Part shown: piece after piece, positions 1 through 6,656 of the stretch
Numbering within the stretch: position 1 is the first letter of the stretch
Layout: every line of letters starts with the position of its first letter
Source: Archangium sp.
GTDB taxonomy: Bacteria; Myxococcota; Myxococcia; Myxococcales; Myxococcaceae
Length of the DNA stretch: 10,957 nucleotides
Assembly (NCBI GenBank): GCA_016793585.1
Contig: JAEUJR010001097.1
Span: 1 to 10,957, forward strand
Direction: 5' to 3'
Notes under the pieces: model-generated
Seen by the model: only the letters and a program-made list of their open reading frames with translations
Told to the model about the DNA's origin: nothing
Databases searched by the model: none
Position numbers and translations under genes: made by a program

Positions 1-612
1 GATGCCGATGGTGGGAATCGAGAGCCGGCTCGTGATCGTCTTCGCCAGCTCGAGCGGCACGCCTTCGAGCACGAGCGCGTAGCAACCCGCCTGCTCGAGC
101 GCGACCGCGTCTTCCACGAGCTTGCGCGCGGTGTCTTCGTCACGGCCTTGCACCACGTAGCCGCCCATCTTGTGCACCGACTGCGGCGTCAGGCCGATGT
201 GGCCCATCACCGGAATCGAGGCGCGCACGATGCGCGAGATGACGTCGGAGAACTCCGCGCCACCTTCGAGCTTCACCGAGCCCACGCCGCCTTCGGAGAT
301 GAGGCGGCCCGCGTTGCGCACGGCCTCGTCCACCGAGTTCTGGTAGCTCATGAAGGGAAGATCGCCGACCACGTGCGCGCGCTGCGCTCCGCGGGTGACG
401 GCCTTCGAGTGGTAGACCATCTGGTCCATGGTGACCGGCAACGTCGAATCGTTGCCCTGCACCACCATGCCCAGCGAATCGCCTACCAGCAGAACGTCGG
501 CGCCAGCCTCATCGAGGATTCGGGCGAACGTCGCGTCGTAAGCGGTGACCATGCAGATCTTCTGACCTGCAGTTTTCTGCTTCTTCAGTGTGTGGATGGT
601 GACCTTGTTCAC
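1..612 (-). CDS. panB: 3-methyl-2-oxobutanoate hydroxymethyltransferase (3' end beyond window)
   Basis: PanB transfers a hydroxymethyl group from 5,10-methylene-tetrahydrofolate to 2-oxoisovalerate, making ketopantoate, the first committed step of pantothenate and CoA synthesis in the cytosol. The 204 visible residues follow the family closely from the N-terminus. VGDSLGM carries the metal ligand D45 and GDLPFMSY carries D84. KLEGG carries E116. GHIGLTPQS is at 137-145 and GGYVVQGR at 150-157. LVLEGVP carries E183, the equivalent of the catalytic Glu. The family is usually about 260-280 aa, so roughly the last quarter lies left of the window. The start is GTG at 612, chosen because the family N-terminus begins there and a strong ribosome binding site precedes it. 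The deoxynucleoside kinase lies upstream on the same strand with a 178-bp gap. That gap holds no credible gene and I see no clear promoter in it. Confidence 0.97.
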   Translation of the reverse strand, partial: MNKVTIHTLKKQKTAGQKICMVTAYDATFARILDEAGADVLLVGDSLGMVVQGNDSTLPVTMDQMVYHSKAVTRGAQRAHVVGDLPFMSYQNSVDEAVRNAGRLISEGGVGSVKLEGGAEFSDVISRIVRASIPVMGHIGLTPQSVHKMGGYVVQGRDEDTARKLVEDAVALEQAGCYALVLEGVPLELAKTITSRLSIPTIGI

Positions 613-615
613 GGT

Positions 616-623
616 TCACCTCC
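616..623 (-). promoter_or_regulatory. Shine-Dalgarno site of panB
   Basis: Read on the minus strand this is GGAGGTGA, close to a full complement of the 16S rRNA tail. It ends 3 nt before the GTG at 612, and its GGAGG core ends 6 nt before it. It decides in favour of this GTG over other nearby starts. Confidence 0.8.
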
Positions 624-790
624 ATGTGCGCTTCTGGTTGGGCGCTGTCGGTGCGGCGAACTTCGACTCGGGGCGCCGCGCTGCCCCGTCTTCGACGAGA
701 TCTCCTGATGGCTGAAATCTCTTCCCGGTGGTGGTGCGCCGCCTGTCGCCAGGTCGCCGTCACTCCGCGGAACGACTCACTCTCTATCGC

Positions 791-1438
791 CTACTTCCTG
801 CTTGGCAACGGCTGGTAGTGCACCGTTCCCTTACGGGTTTGCCGAATGACCGAGAGGAGATCCTCCAGGTCAGCGGGATTGTTGACGAAGTCGATGTCCG
901 ACGTGTTCACCACGAGCAGCGGCGTGTCGGTGTAGTGGAAGAAGAAGTCGTTGTAGGCCTTGCAGAGGCCATCGAGGTAGTCGGGGTCGAACTTGCGCTC
1001 GAACTCACGGCCACGCTTCTTGATGCGCGCGAGCAACACGTCCATTCGCGCCTGCAGGTAGATGACGAGGTCGGGCTTGGTGACGCGGGGCTGCAGCGCC
1101 TCGAACACGCGCTCGTACAAAGCCAGCTCGTCGGCCTGCAGCGTGAGGTTCGCGAAGATGCGGTCTTTCGCGAAGAGGTAGTCACTCACGGTGACGGCGC
1201 TGAAGAGATCCTGCTGGAAGAGCTCTTGCTGCTGCTTGAAGCGCGACAGCAGGAAGAACATCTGCGTCTGAAACGCGTACTTCGCGCGGTCGCCGTAGAA
1301 GCTCGCGAGGAACGGGTTCTCTTCGACGACCTCCATGACCCGGCGGGCCTGGAAGCGCTCGGCCACGATGTTCGTCAGCGACGACTTGCCGACGCCAATG
1401 GGCCCCTCGACCACGATGTAGCGGTGCTCCAACTTCAT
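791..1438 (-). CDS. Deoxynucleoside kinase (dNK family)
   Basis: This is a 215-aa cytosolic kinase of the deoxynucleoside kinase family. It should transfer the ATP gamma-phosphate to the 5'-OH of a deoxynucleoside for dNTP salvage. The P-loop GPIGVGKS is at residues 12-19. Other family marks are E39-E40-N41 after strand 2, SDYLFAKDRIFA at 85-96 (the DR segment), and a basic LID region RGREFER at 142-148. The sequence resembles the Bacillus-type dAK/dGK group more than thymidine kinase 1, but the preferred base cannot be read from it. The frame stays open upstream to 1621, but the family starts at MKLEHRYIVVEG, so ATG 1438 was chosen; only a weak GGAG lies about 13 nt upstream. It precedes panB on the same strand and may share its transcript. 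It is divergent from the 236-aa gene. Confidence 0.93.
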   Translation of the reverse strand: MKLEHRYIVVEGPIGVGKSSLTNIVAERFQARRVMEVVEENPFLASFYGDRAKYAFQTQMFFLLSRFKQQQELFQQDLFSAVTVSDYLFAKDRIFANLTLQADELALYERVFEALQPRVTKPDLVIYLQARMDVLLARIKKRGREFERKFDPDYLDGLCKAYNDFFFHYTDTPLLVVNTSDIDFVNNPADLEDLLSVIRQTRKGTVHYQPLPSRK

Positions 1439-1474
1439 GGGTCGAATCGGGCTCCGAAGACTGCGGCGAGGCCG

Positions 1475-1491
1475 GTTTCCCGCCTCGAAAC
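1475..1491. repeat. Short inverted repeat in divergent intergenic region
   Basis: GTTTC and GAAAC, separated by 7 nt, form a perfect 5-bp inverted repeat in the 124-bp space between the divergent kinase (1438) and 236-aa gene (1563). An overlapping hairpin, CGAGGC at 1467-1472 with GCCTCG at 1482-1487, uses part of the same bases. It could be an operator, but arms this short can arise by chance. No clear -35/-10 pair was found here for either gene. Confidence 0.25.
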
Positions 1492-1562
1492 GTGACGCGG
1501 CACACAACCACAAGCGCTCTGGCGTCGCAACGAATCGCGTGATGCGCGAAGGTGCGAAGACG

Positions 1563-2273
1563 ATGACGGATGAACGCAAGCTGATCCGCGCCCTGCCCGC
1601 CCGCAGCGTCGAAGACATCATCGCCGAGCTCGCCGCCGCCCAGGTTCGGGCCGCCCGCGGAGAGCCGCTGAGCCCGCCGGTCGTCTCGGTGCACCTCGCC
1701 AGCGGCTTTCACGCCACCGGAGAGATCATCGACATTCTGTTCGATCAACGCCGAGGCACGACGCTGCTGCTCCATCTCGTGGGGACCAGCCCGCACGATC
1801 GATCGAGCGACGTCATCTACGTGCGCGCCGACGCGGTCGCGGCGTTGACGGTTCACGCAGCGGGCGGCCACGTCGCCTTGCTGTCGGCGGGTCAGGTCTC
1901 GGCGCCAGCGGGCCCTCCGCCCACCAAGCTCGAGGCGAGGCGGCTGCTCGAGCGGCTGCGCTCGCAACTGCAGGAGCGGCTCGGCGTCGACGTCGGCCTG
2001 CAGTCGACCATCGACGAGGTGCCGGCCGAACACCTCGGCGGCCTCGTGGAGTTGGGAAACGTCGTCTTCGGCGCGCTCCAATCAGTGCTGCGCGACGACC
2101 TCGGTCTCGAAGCGGTGAAGACGCAGATCAAGGCAGTCTCGATCGCGAACGGAGCCACCTTCACGCTCTCGCTGTCCGCAGGGACCTTGAGCGCCGTGGC
2201 TCCACTCGCTGAACACCCGCGGCGATGGGTCGAGCAGACCGAGGCCGTCTCACGCCTCGAAGCCCTGCTCTGA
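1563..2273 (+). CDS. Hypothetical protein, 236 aa
   Basis: I do not recognise a family. The protein is soluble, with no signal peptide and no membrane segment. Residues about 5-33 look helical. Residues about 39-98 look like a run of beta strands, with SVHLASG at 42-48, GEIIDILF at 53-60, TTLLLHLVG at 66-74 and DVIYVRADAVAALTVH at 83-98. That layout recalls Sm-like or SH3-like small barrels, but this is only a visual impression. A Pro-rich hinge near 114-120 leads to a helical part, with EARRLLERLRSQLQERLGV at 124-142, and an amphipathic C-terminal part. The frame is open to 1437, but the upstream part is Arg-rich non-coding-like sequence overlapping the kinase promoter region. ATG 1563, with GAAG 3 nt before it, is the likelier start. 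The G/C-rich third positions support coding. Confidence 0.8.
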   Translation: MTDERKLIRALPARSVEDIIAELAAAQVRAARGEPLSPPVVSVHLASGFHATGEIIDILFDQRRGTTLLLHLVGTSPHDRSSDVIYVRADAVAALTVHAAGGHVALLSAGQVSAPAGPPPTKLEARRLLERLRSQLQERLGVDVGLQSTIDEVPAEHLGGLVELGNVVFGALQSVLRDDLGLEAVKTQIKAVSIANGATFTLSLSAGTLSAVAPLAEHPRRWVEQTEAVSRLEALL

Positions 2274-2301
2274 TTTCCCCAGGAGTGATGAACACCTACA
2301 C

Positions 2302-2334
2302 GATCTCGCAGGCCTGAAAATCGGCCTCGCGATC
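2302..2334 (+). terminator. Imperfect hairpin after the 236-aa gene, possible terminator
   Basis: AGGCC at 2310-2314 pairs with GGCCT at 2323-2327 across the loop TGAAAATC. The stem continues with GC/GC and GATC/GATC after small bulges. It starts 28 nt after the stop of the 236-aa gene and lies upstream of the next promoter, where a terminator would be expected. There is no T-run after it, so an intrinsic terminator is not shown; it may be only a weak stop or chance. Confidence 0.25.
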
Positions 2335-2385
2335 GCTGTGCGCCTTTGCCCACCTCAGTTTTCGTGAGTGATCTTCAGCATTTAG

Positions 2386-2414
2386 TTGACGGTACAGCAC
2401 CCTACACGTATGGT
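2386..2414 (+). promoter_or_regulatory. Sigma-70-type promoter giving a leaderless mRNA
   Basis: TTGACG at 2386-2391 (5 of 6 matches to the -35 consensus) is followed by exactly 17 nt and TATGGT at 2409-2414 (4 of 6 matches to the -10). Seven nt later comes A2422 of the ATG opening the 87-aa reading frame, which is where transcription should begin. The absence of any Shine-Dalgarno sequence before this ATG fits a leaderless transcript. Confidence 0.6.
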
Positions 2415-2421
2415 CACTGCC

Positions 2422-2685
2422 ATGCCCAAGGGGACGGGACGTTCCGCGAAGGTCGTCACGCTGGAGCAACAGGCATCAGTTCCACAGGAGCTCGAGGCGA
2501 GCCCGCTCTTTGGCGTGGCGATGCTGAAGATCGCCATGGAGCTGAAGAAGGCCGACCCGCGTCCGCTCGACGAGCTGGTCACGGGCGTGCTGTCGCGCAT
2601 GAAGCTGCCCGAGTCGGAGTTTCGCGCGTTCCTCGAGTCGAACGGTGGCCTGCTGCGCACCATCGCCGCGAAGCGGGGCTACTGA
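2422..2685 (+). CDS. Hypothetical protein, 87 aa
   Basis: This is a small soluble protein with no recognised family. It has a basic N-terminus (MPKGTGRSAK) and then predicted helices: PLFGVAMLKIAMELKK at 28-43, PLDELVTGVLSRM at 48-60 and ESEFRAFLESNGGLLRTIAA at 64-83. That suggests a small all-helical domain. ATG 2422 was preferred over the in-frame ATGs at 2386 and 2410. Those two lie inside the -35 and -10 hexamers, so they would not be on the mRNA. The stop at 2683-2685 is one base from the next ATG, so this gene, the 54-aa gene and the methyltransferase are probably one operon. G/C-rich third positions support real coding. Confidence 0.75.
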   Translation: MPKGTGRSAKVVTLEQQASVPQELEASPLFGVAMLKIAMELKKADPRPLDELVTGVLSRMKLPESEFRAFLESNGGLLRTIAAKRGY

Positions 2686-2686
2686 G

Positions 2687-2851
2687 ATGAGCGCGAAGAC
2701 GAAGGTTCCCGTTCAGGTGTTGGCGCGCGCGAAGGCGATGACGACGGCGGCCGCGAAGAAGCCGACGCCGCCCGAGCCCGTGAAGGCGAAGAAGCTGCTG
2801 CCGCGTGAGAAGGTGATTCGCGCGTTGCAGAAGCTGCATCCGATGGACTGA
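2687..2851 (+). CDS. Small Lys/Ala-rich protein, 54 aa
   Basis: This is a 54-aa basic protein. The N-terminal 35 residues are rich in Lys, Ala and Pro (AAAKKPTPPEPVKAKK at 21-36), like a disordered or histone-H1-like tail. They are followed by a short helix, REKVIRALQKLHPMD at 40-54. The third codon positions are almost all G or C (for example the runs AAG, GCG, CTG), as in the neighbouring genes, so a real gene is more likely than chance. It begins one base after the stop of the 87-aa gene, which suggests translational coupling, and ends 20 nt before the methyltransferase start. A role in binding nucleic acid or a partner protein would fit the charge but is unproven. Confidence 0.65.
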   Translation: MSAKTKVPVQVLARAKAMTTAAAKKPTPPEPVKAKKLLPREKVIRALQKLHPMD

Positions 2852-2871
2852 CGGCGTGTCATCGTGCGGGC

Positions 2872-3663
2872 GTGAGCCTGCCGAGACTGCAGCTGTTCGA
2901 GTTCAACGACGCCGCGTTCGTTCCGAAGTCGCTCCAGAAGACGATCATCTCGACGTTGAGCCGCACCCTGCGCTGGGGGCACATGCTCGACGGCCTCGTG
3001 CAGCCGTTCGTCGATTTTCTGCATGCCAGCAAAGCGCACGAGGTGCTCGAGATCGCCGCTGGTGCTGGAGAGCCCGCCGCCGTGCTCATCGACGCGTTGC
3101 AGGCGCGAGGCCACCTGCCGCCGACGTTCACGCTGACCGATCTGCTGCCCCACCCCGAGTCGTGGAGCGCGCTGTCTGAGAAGTACCCCGAGCGCATCTC
3201 GTTCATCCCCGAGCCGGTCGACGCGACGAACATCGAGCCCTCGCTCGGAGCCGGCCGCGCCCGCGTCATCATCAACGCGTTCCACCATTTCCCGCCGGCG
3301 CTCGCGCAGCAGGTGCTCGTCGGCATGGCGAAAGACGCGCCCGGCATCTTCATCAGCGAGGGGCTGGTGCGAAACCCGCTCTCGTTCCTCGCGATGGTGC
3401 CGTGGGGCATTCCTTCGCTGATGGCCGAGCCGGCGCTGGGCAGCTCGCGTCTCTCGAGCGCCGCGTGGACCTGGCTGTCTCCGATCGCCCTGCTCGCGTC
3501 AGGGTGGGATGGAACGGTCAGCACCTTTCGCTGCTACTCGCGCGAAGAGCTGCTCGAGTTCACGAAGCCGCTCGGTGACTCGTGGCGCTGGGAGTTCGGC
3601 ACGTACCCGGTCGGTTCGTTCGGCCAGGGCAGCTGGTTTTGGGGCGTGCCCAGAAGGGACTAG
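2872..3663 (+). CDS. Class I SAM-dependent methyltransferase, substrate unknown
   Basis: This is a 263-aa protein with the Rossmann-type AdoMet fold. Motif I is EVLEIAAGAGEP at 57-68. The acidic end of strand 2 is LTDLL with D90. INAFHHFPP at 134-142 is the usual motif after strand 4, followed by the strand-5 segment GIFISEG at 158-164. The order motif I, acidic strand 2, N-x-x-H-H is typical of broad 'methyltransferase domain' proteins. The C-terminal half has a hydrophobic stretch (FLAMVPWGIPSLM at 172-184, PIALLASG at 204-211) that may line a substrate pocket or touch a membrane; it is too irregular for a clear transmembrane helix. The start is GTG 2872; no strong Shine-Dalgarno is visible, so it probably depends on translation of the upstream small genes. 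Its stop overlaps the stop of the convergent PIN gene by 4 bp. Confidence 0.85.
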   Translation: MSLPRLQLFEFNDAAFVPKSLQKTIISTLSRTLRWGHMLDGLVQPFVDFLHASKAHEVLEIAAGAGEPAAVLIDALQARGHLPPTFTLTDLLPHPESWSALSEKYPERISFIPEPVDATNIEPSLGAGRARVIINAFHHFPPALAQQVLVGMAKDAPGIFISEGLVRNPLSFLAMVPWGIPSLMAEPALGSSRLSSAAWTWLSPIALLASGWDGTVSTFRCYSREELLEFTKPLGDSWRWEFGTYPVGSFGQGSWFWGVPRRD

Positions 3664-4346
3664 CGAGCAAGCACAGCGCCAGAACCGTGCAGACCAAGCA
3701 GTACGTACTTGAGATACGCGAGGCGAGTCGCGAGCGCGTTTCTTGCGGCAGAACTGTTCGACTGAGCCTCGAGGAACCGCGGCGCAGCGGCTCCAAAACG
3801 ATGGAGTAGCGCTCTGATCGCCGAGTCCTCATTCTGATGCGGCTGCCAGTACTCCCGAGGAGTCATCACTTGAACGCCTTCAACGCGCGCCGCTTTTCGA
3901 AGGGCCCTGTCGGAATGCACTTCGTGAGAAACAACCGGAACCCCCAGCTCTTTGGCTCGTGACACAAGGATTCGATCGGCGGCATTCCCTCGAACGTCTC
4001 CTGACTCGACAGTCGGGTTCCATCGCGCCAGGAGGTAGTCCTTCACAAAGTAGATCGACACCTGAATGAACTGCGACCGAAACTCGCCGAGTTCAGAAGG
4101 ATTGGCGTCCCGCGTGAGTGTACGTGTTGCCTCATCGCCGAGACTTCGAGAAGTCTGGTTCGACTCCGACAAGTACCAAGCCAGCAGAAGCGAGTCTCGA
4201 ACGCGAGCCCTTCGGAAACGAAGTTCATCACTATCGATCCCGGCGGTCAGCGTGTCGCGAAGCTCGTGCTCTTCAGCAGCTCGATAGAGATCTGCCGCCG
4301 AGTAGATCTCTACCAACACGTTAGTGTCGAGAATGAGGTCAACCAT
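3660..4346 (-). CDS. PIN-domain protein, putative nuclease, 228 aa
   Basis: The PIN fold is indicated by the N-terminal strand with the first catalytic acid, LILDTNVLVEIY at 4-15 (D7). It is also indicated by the conserved block AADRILVSRAKELGVPVVSHEV at 122-143, which supplies D124 and an acid at E142 where most PIN proteins have Asp. PIN proteins are Mg-dependent RNases. VapC toxins are about 130 aa; this one is longer, with an inserted middle and a C-terminal part of about 65 residues after 162. No antitoxin gene precedes it: upstream is rsmA after a 75-bp gap. It need not be a toxin. GC is about 58 % by hand count over 3661-4320, below the flanks, and codon use is less G/C-biased, which suggests transfer. 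ATG 4346 was chosen because the PIN domain starts directly there; its ribosome site is poor. Confidence 0.82.
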   Translation of the reverse strand: MVDLILDTNVLVEIYSAADLYRAAEEHELRDTLTAGIDSDELRFRRARVRDSLLLAWYLSESNQTSRSLGDEATRTLTRDANPSELGEFRSQFIQVSIYFVKDYLLARWNPTVESGDVRGNAADRILVSRAKELGVPVVSHEVHSDRALRKAARVEGVQVMTPREYWQPHQNEDSAIRALLHRFGAAAPRFLEAQSNSSAARNALATRLAYLKYVLLGLHGSGAVLAR

Positions 4347-4382
4347 TGCGGTCAGGACGACTTCACATGGTCCGGCTGACAC

Positions 4383-4404
4383 CTCGCAACTCAAAGGCTG
4401 CGAG
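4383..4404. repeat. Inverted repeat between rsmA and the PIN gene
   Basis: CTCGCA and TGCGAG form a perfect 6-bp inverted repeat around a 10-nt loop in the 75-bp space between the rsmA stop and the PIN start. On the transcript it would be a hairpin 17 nt after the rsmA stop, but no U-run follows. It could be a weak terminator, an RNA-stability hairpin, or a control site for the PIN gene. Confidence 0.3.
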
Positions 4405-4421
4405 ACTTGTGAGCGAGACGA

Positions 4422-5252
4422 TCACGTGACCGGGCCCAGCGCGCGCTCGATGGCCGCGAACTCTTCGACCGACAACGTCTCGGCGCGCCGCTTTCCATCG
4501 ATGCCCGCCGCTGCCAGCGCGGCGTCGAGGTCGTACTTCTCGACCAGCTTCGAATCGCTCGACAGGGAGTTCGACAACGTCTTGCGCCGCTGCGCGAAGC
4601 CCGCCTTCACCACCTGGCGGAAGCGCGCCTCGCTGATCACCTCGGCCCGCGGCTTCTCTCGTCTCGACAACCGCACCACCGCGCTGTCGACCTTCGGCGG
4701 CGGGTGGAAGAAGTGCGACGGAATCGAGAGCACCGACTCGACGTGGAAGCGCAGGTTCAGCAGCACCGACAACAGGCCGTAGTCGCGGCCGCCGGGCTTC
4801 GCGGAAAGCCGCTCGACGACCTCGGCCTGCAGCGTGAACACCGCGCGGCGCACGTGCTCGACCTGATCGAGCACCTCGAAGAGGATCGTGCTCGTGAGGT
4901 GGTACGGCAGGTTTCCCACGACGATCACCTGATCGGTCTTCGCCGTCTTCGCGAAGTCGATGTCGGCGGCGTTCCCCTCGACCAGGGTGAGCCCTTTGAG
5001 GTTCTCGCCCTGAAGCACCTTCACCATGTCGCGATCGCGCTCGACGGCGATGAGCGTGCAGCCCGTCTCGAGGAGCGCGCGCGTGAAGTGACCCAGGCCA
5101 GGCCCCAGCTCGATGACGACGTCGCTCTCGACCAGCATCGCCTCGTCGACGATGCGCGAGAGGATCACCTCGTCAGAGAGAAAGTTCTGCCCCCAGCTCT
5201 CCTTCGCGCGCAGACCGTGGCGCTTGAGCATCTCCTTCGGGCTGTCAGCCAT
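4422..5252 (-). CDS. rsmA: 16S rRNA (adenine-N6,N6)-dimethyltransferase KsgA/RsmA
   Basis: RsmA dimethylates two adjacent adenines (A1518 and A1519 in E. coli numbering) in the 3' loop of 16S rRNA during late 30S assembly. The 276 residues show the full family pattern. RAKESWGQNFLSD is the N-terminal substrate-binding segment at 15-27. IELGPGLG at 47-54 is AdoMet motif I and E71 ends strand 2. NLPY at 114-117 is the adenine-binding motif IV. FHPPPKVDSAVVRL at 182-195 precedes the C-terminal helical domain. The start ATG at 5252 overlaps the end of tsaD by 8 nt, and GGAGGAG lies 9 nt upstream inside tsaD, so the two are translationally coupled. Length is normal. Confidence 0.97.
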   Translation of the reverse strand: MADSPKEMLKRHGLRAKESWGQNFLSDEVILSRIVDEAMLVESDVVIELGPGLGHFTRALLETGCTLIAVERDRDMVKVLQGENLKGLTLVEGNAADIDFAKTAKTDQVIVVGNLPYHLTSTILFEVLDQVEHVRRAVFTLQAEVVERLSAKPGGRDYGLLSVLLNLRFHVESVLSIPSHFFHPPPKVDSAVVRLSRREKPRAEVISEARFRQVVKAGFAQRRKTLSNSLSSDSKLVEKYDLDAALAAAGIDGKRRAETLSVEEFAAIERALGPVT

Positions 5253-6264
5253 TCGCCACCGCTCCTCCGAGCCGCCACGTCGCGTCTGCCGTCAGGAACG
5301 AGCCGGGCGCCACGCCTCGCCGAAAGGTCTCGTAGCCAGCGACCGCGATCATCGCTCCGTTGTCCGTGCACAGCCGCTTCGGCGGCAGGTAGACGTTCAG
5401 CCCCGCGTCGGCGCCGCGCTCTTCGGCGAGTGAGCGCAGCCGTGAGTTCGCCGCCACCCCGCCACACAGCACCAGCGTCTTCGCGCCGACCTTCTTCGCG
5501 CCCAGAATCATCTTCTTCGTCAGCGCGTCGGCGACCGCCTCCTGAAACGAGGCGCAGAGATCGTTCAGCGCCTGGCCCGTCGGCACGCCGTGCGTCTGCA
5601 CGTGGGTGAGCACCGAGGTCTTGAGGCCAGAGAAGCTCCAGTCGAGCACGTCGTCGCCGCGCAGCGCCCGGGGGAACTTGATGGCCGCGCGATCGCCCGT
5701 CTGCGCGTGGGTATCGATGGGCAGACCGCCCGGGTACGGCAGGCCGAGCAGGCGCGCGACCTTGTCGAACGCTTCACCGGCCGCGTCGTCTCGCGTGGTG
5801 CCCAGGCGCGAGTAGGAGCCGAACGCCTTGACGTCGTAGAGCGTGGTGTGACCGCCCGAGACGCAGAGGCCGAGAAAAGGCGGCTCGGGTGCGTCGGGCG
5901 CGAGCCGAATCGCGAGCAGGTGGCCCTCGAGGTGGTTCACGCCGACGAGCGGAAGCCCGGTCGCCATCGACAGCGCCTTCGCCACCTGCAACCCGACCAA
6001 CAGCGCCCCCTGCAAGCCCGGGCCGCTGGTGACCGCCAGGCCATCGAGCTGCGCCAACGTCACGTTCGCGCGGCTCAAGGCCTCGTCGATGACGGGCATC
6101 ACCTGCAGCACGTGATTGCGGCTGGCGAGCTCTGGCACCACGCCACCCCAGCGACGGTGAATGTCCATCTGCGTCGAGACGACGTCGCTGAGCGCGACCC
6201 GGCCGTCTTTCACGACCGCAGCCGCCGTCTCGTCACACGAGGTCTCGATGCCCAGCACCAGCAC
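5245..6264 (-). CDS. tsaD: tRNA N6-threonylcarbamoyladenosine transferase TsaD
   Basis: TsaD (Kae1/YgjD family) transfers the threonylcarbamoyl group from threonylcarbamoyl-AMP to A37 of tRNAs that read ANN codons, acting with TsaB and TsaE. The 339 residues match the usual length. GIETSCDET is at 5-13. The metal ligands H111 and H115 lie in NHLEGH, and D301 in CTDNGA. The nucleotide-binding segments are SGGHT at 136-140 and CGGVAANSRLR at 267-277. The start is GTG 6264, fixed by the family N-terminus; AGGTAG about 10 nt upstream can serve as ribosome site. It lies 53 nt after the ArsR stop on the same strand and overlaps rsmA by 8 nt. I see no separate promoter in the 53 nt, so it may be co-transcribed with SRPBCC-ArsR or have a promoter within arsR. 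Confidence 0.97.
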   Translation of the reverse strand: MLVLGIETSCDETAAAVVKDGRVALSDVVSTQMDIHRRWGGVVPELASRNHVLQVMPVIDEALSRANVTLAQLDGLAVTSGPGLQGALLVGLQVAKALSMATGLPLVGVNHLEGHLLAIRLAPDAPEPPFLGLCVSGGHTTLYDVKAFGSYSRLGTTRDDAAGEAFDKVARLLGLPYPGGLPIDTHAQTGDRAAIKFPRALRGDDVLDWSFSGLKTSVLTHVQTHGVPTGQALNDLCASFQEAVADALTKKMILGAKKVGAKTLVLCGGVAANSRLRSLAEERGADAGLNVYLPPKRLCTDNGAMIAVAGYETFRRGVAPGSFLTADATWRLGGAVANG

Positions 6265-6317
6265 GCCGGTGGCTCTACCTGCGCCTCACCGGGAGCGCCA
6301 GCGTCAGCACCGCCCGC

Positions 6318-6656
6318 TCAGGCGTCTTCGACCAGCGCGCGGAGCCGCGCGAGCCTCGAGTCCCACTGACGGGAGATGGCCTCGAGCAGCGTGGTCGAGC
6401 GGGAGAGGCCCCTGCCGTCGACCGTCCACGAGGTCTGCCGGCCCACGCGTGAGCCGCTCACCAGGCCCGCGTTGGACAACACCTCGAGGTGCTTCGTCAC
6501 CGCCTGCCGAGACACGTCGACCTCTGCCGCCAGGGCCGCGATCGACAACGGGCCCTCCTTCACCAGCAGGCCGAACAGGCGAAGCCGCGTCTCGTCTCCG
6601 AGCGCCGCGAAGACTGGAGCTGCGTCGACCCATCGCTCGAGCGTCGCGTCAGCCAC
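6318..6656 (-). CDS. ArsR-family transcriptional regulator
   Basis: This is a 112-aa winged-helix DNA-binding protein. ALGDETRLRLFGLLVKEGPLS at 18-38 is the typical ArsR entry helix. The helix-turn-helix is IAALAAEVDVSRQAVTKHLEVLSNAGLV at 39-66, followed by the wing VGRQTSWTVDG at 71-81. The ELCVCDL metal-binding motif and other Cys clusters are absent, so it is unlikely to sense metals. It belongs to the sub-group that accompanies SRPBCC/AHSA1 proteins. The start is taken as GTG 6656, which overlaps the SRPBCC stop by 8 nt; the upstream extension of the frame to 6728 is a shadow of the SRPBCC gene. It probably represses its own operon. Confidence 0.9.
   Translation of the reverse strand: MADATLERWVDAAPVFAALGDETRLRLFGLLVKEGPLSIAALAAEVDVSRQAVTKHLEVLSNAGLVSGSRVGRQTSWTVDGRGLSRSTTLLEAISRQWDSRLARLRALVEDA

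Noticed and set aside
624..818. A 64-codon plus-strand frame covering the panB upstream region
   Set aside because: It overlaps the kinase end, has no ribosome site, and its codons show no coding bias; the region is better read as the gap between the kinase and panB.
1182..2081. A 299-codon minus-strand frame across the 236-aa gene and the kinase
   Set aside because: It crosses the kinase in a different frame and the 236-aa gene on the opposite strand, and shows no family motif.
3660..4421. A VapBC-type toxin-antitoxin pair
   Set aside because: No small frame before or after the PIN gene on its strand could encode an antitoxin; the upstream neighbour is rsmA and the downstream one is a convergent methyltransferase.
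5590..6369. A 259-codon plus-strand frame opposite tsaD
   Set aside because: It is antisense to a fully conserved tsaD; its composition is that of a reverse-frame shadow.
6318..6656. A metal-sensing ArsR/SmtB repressor
   Set aside because: The protein lacks Cys residues and the ELCVCDL metal site; its SRPBCC partner points to another sub-group.
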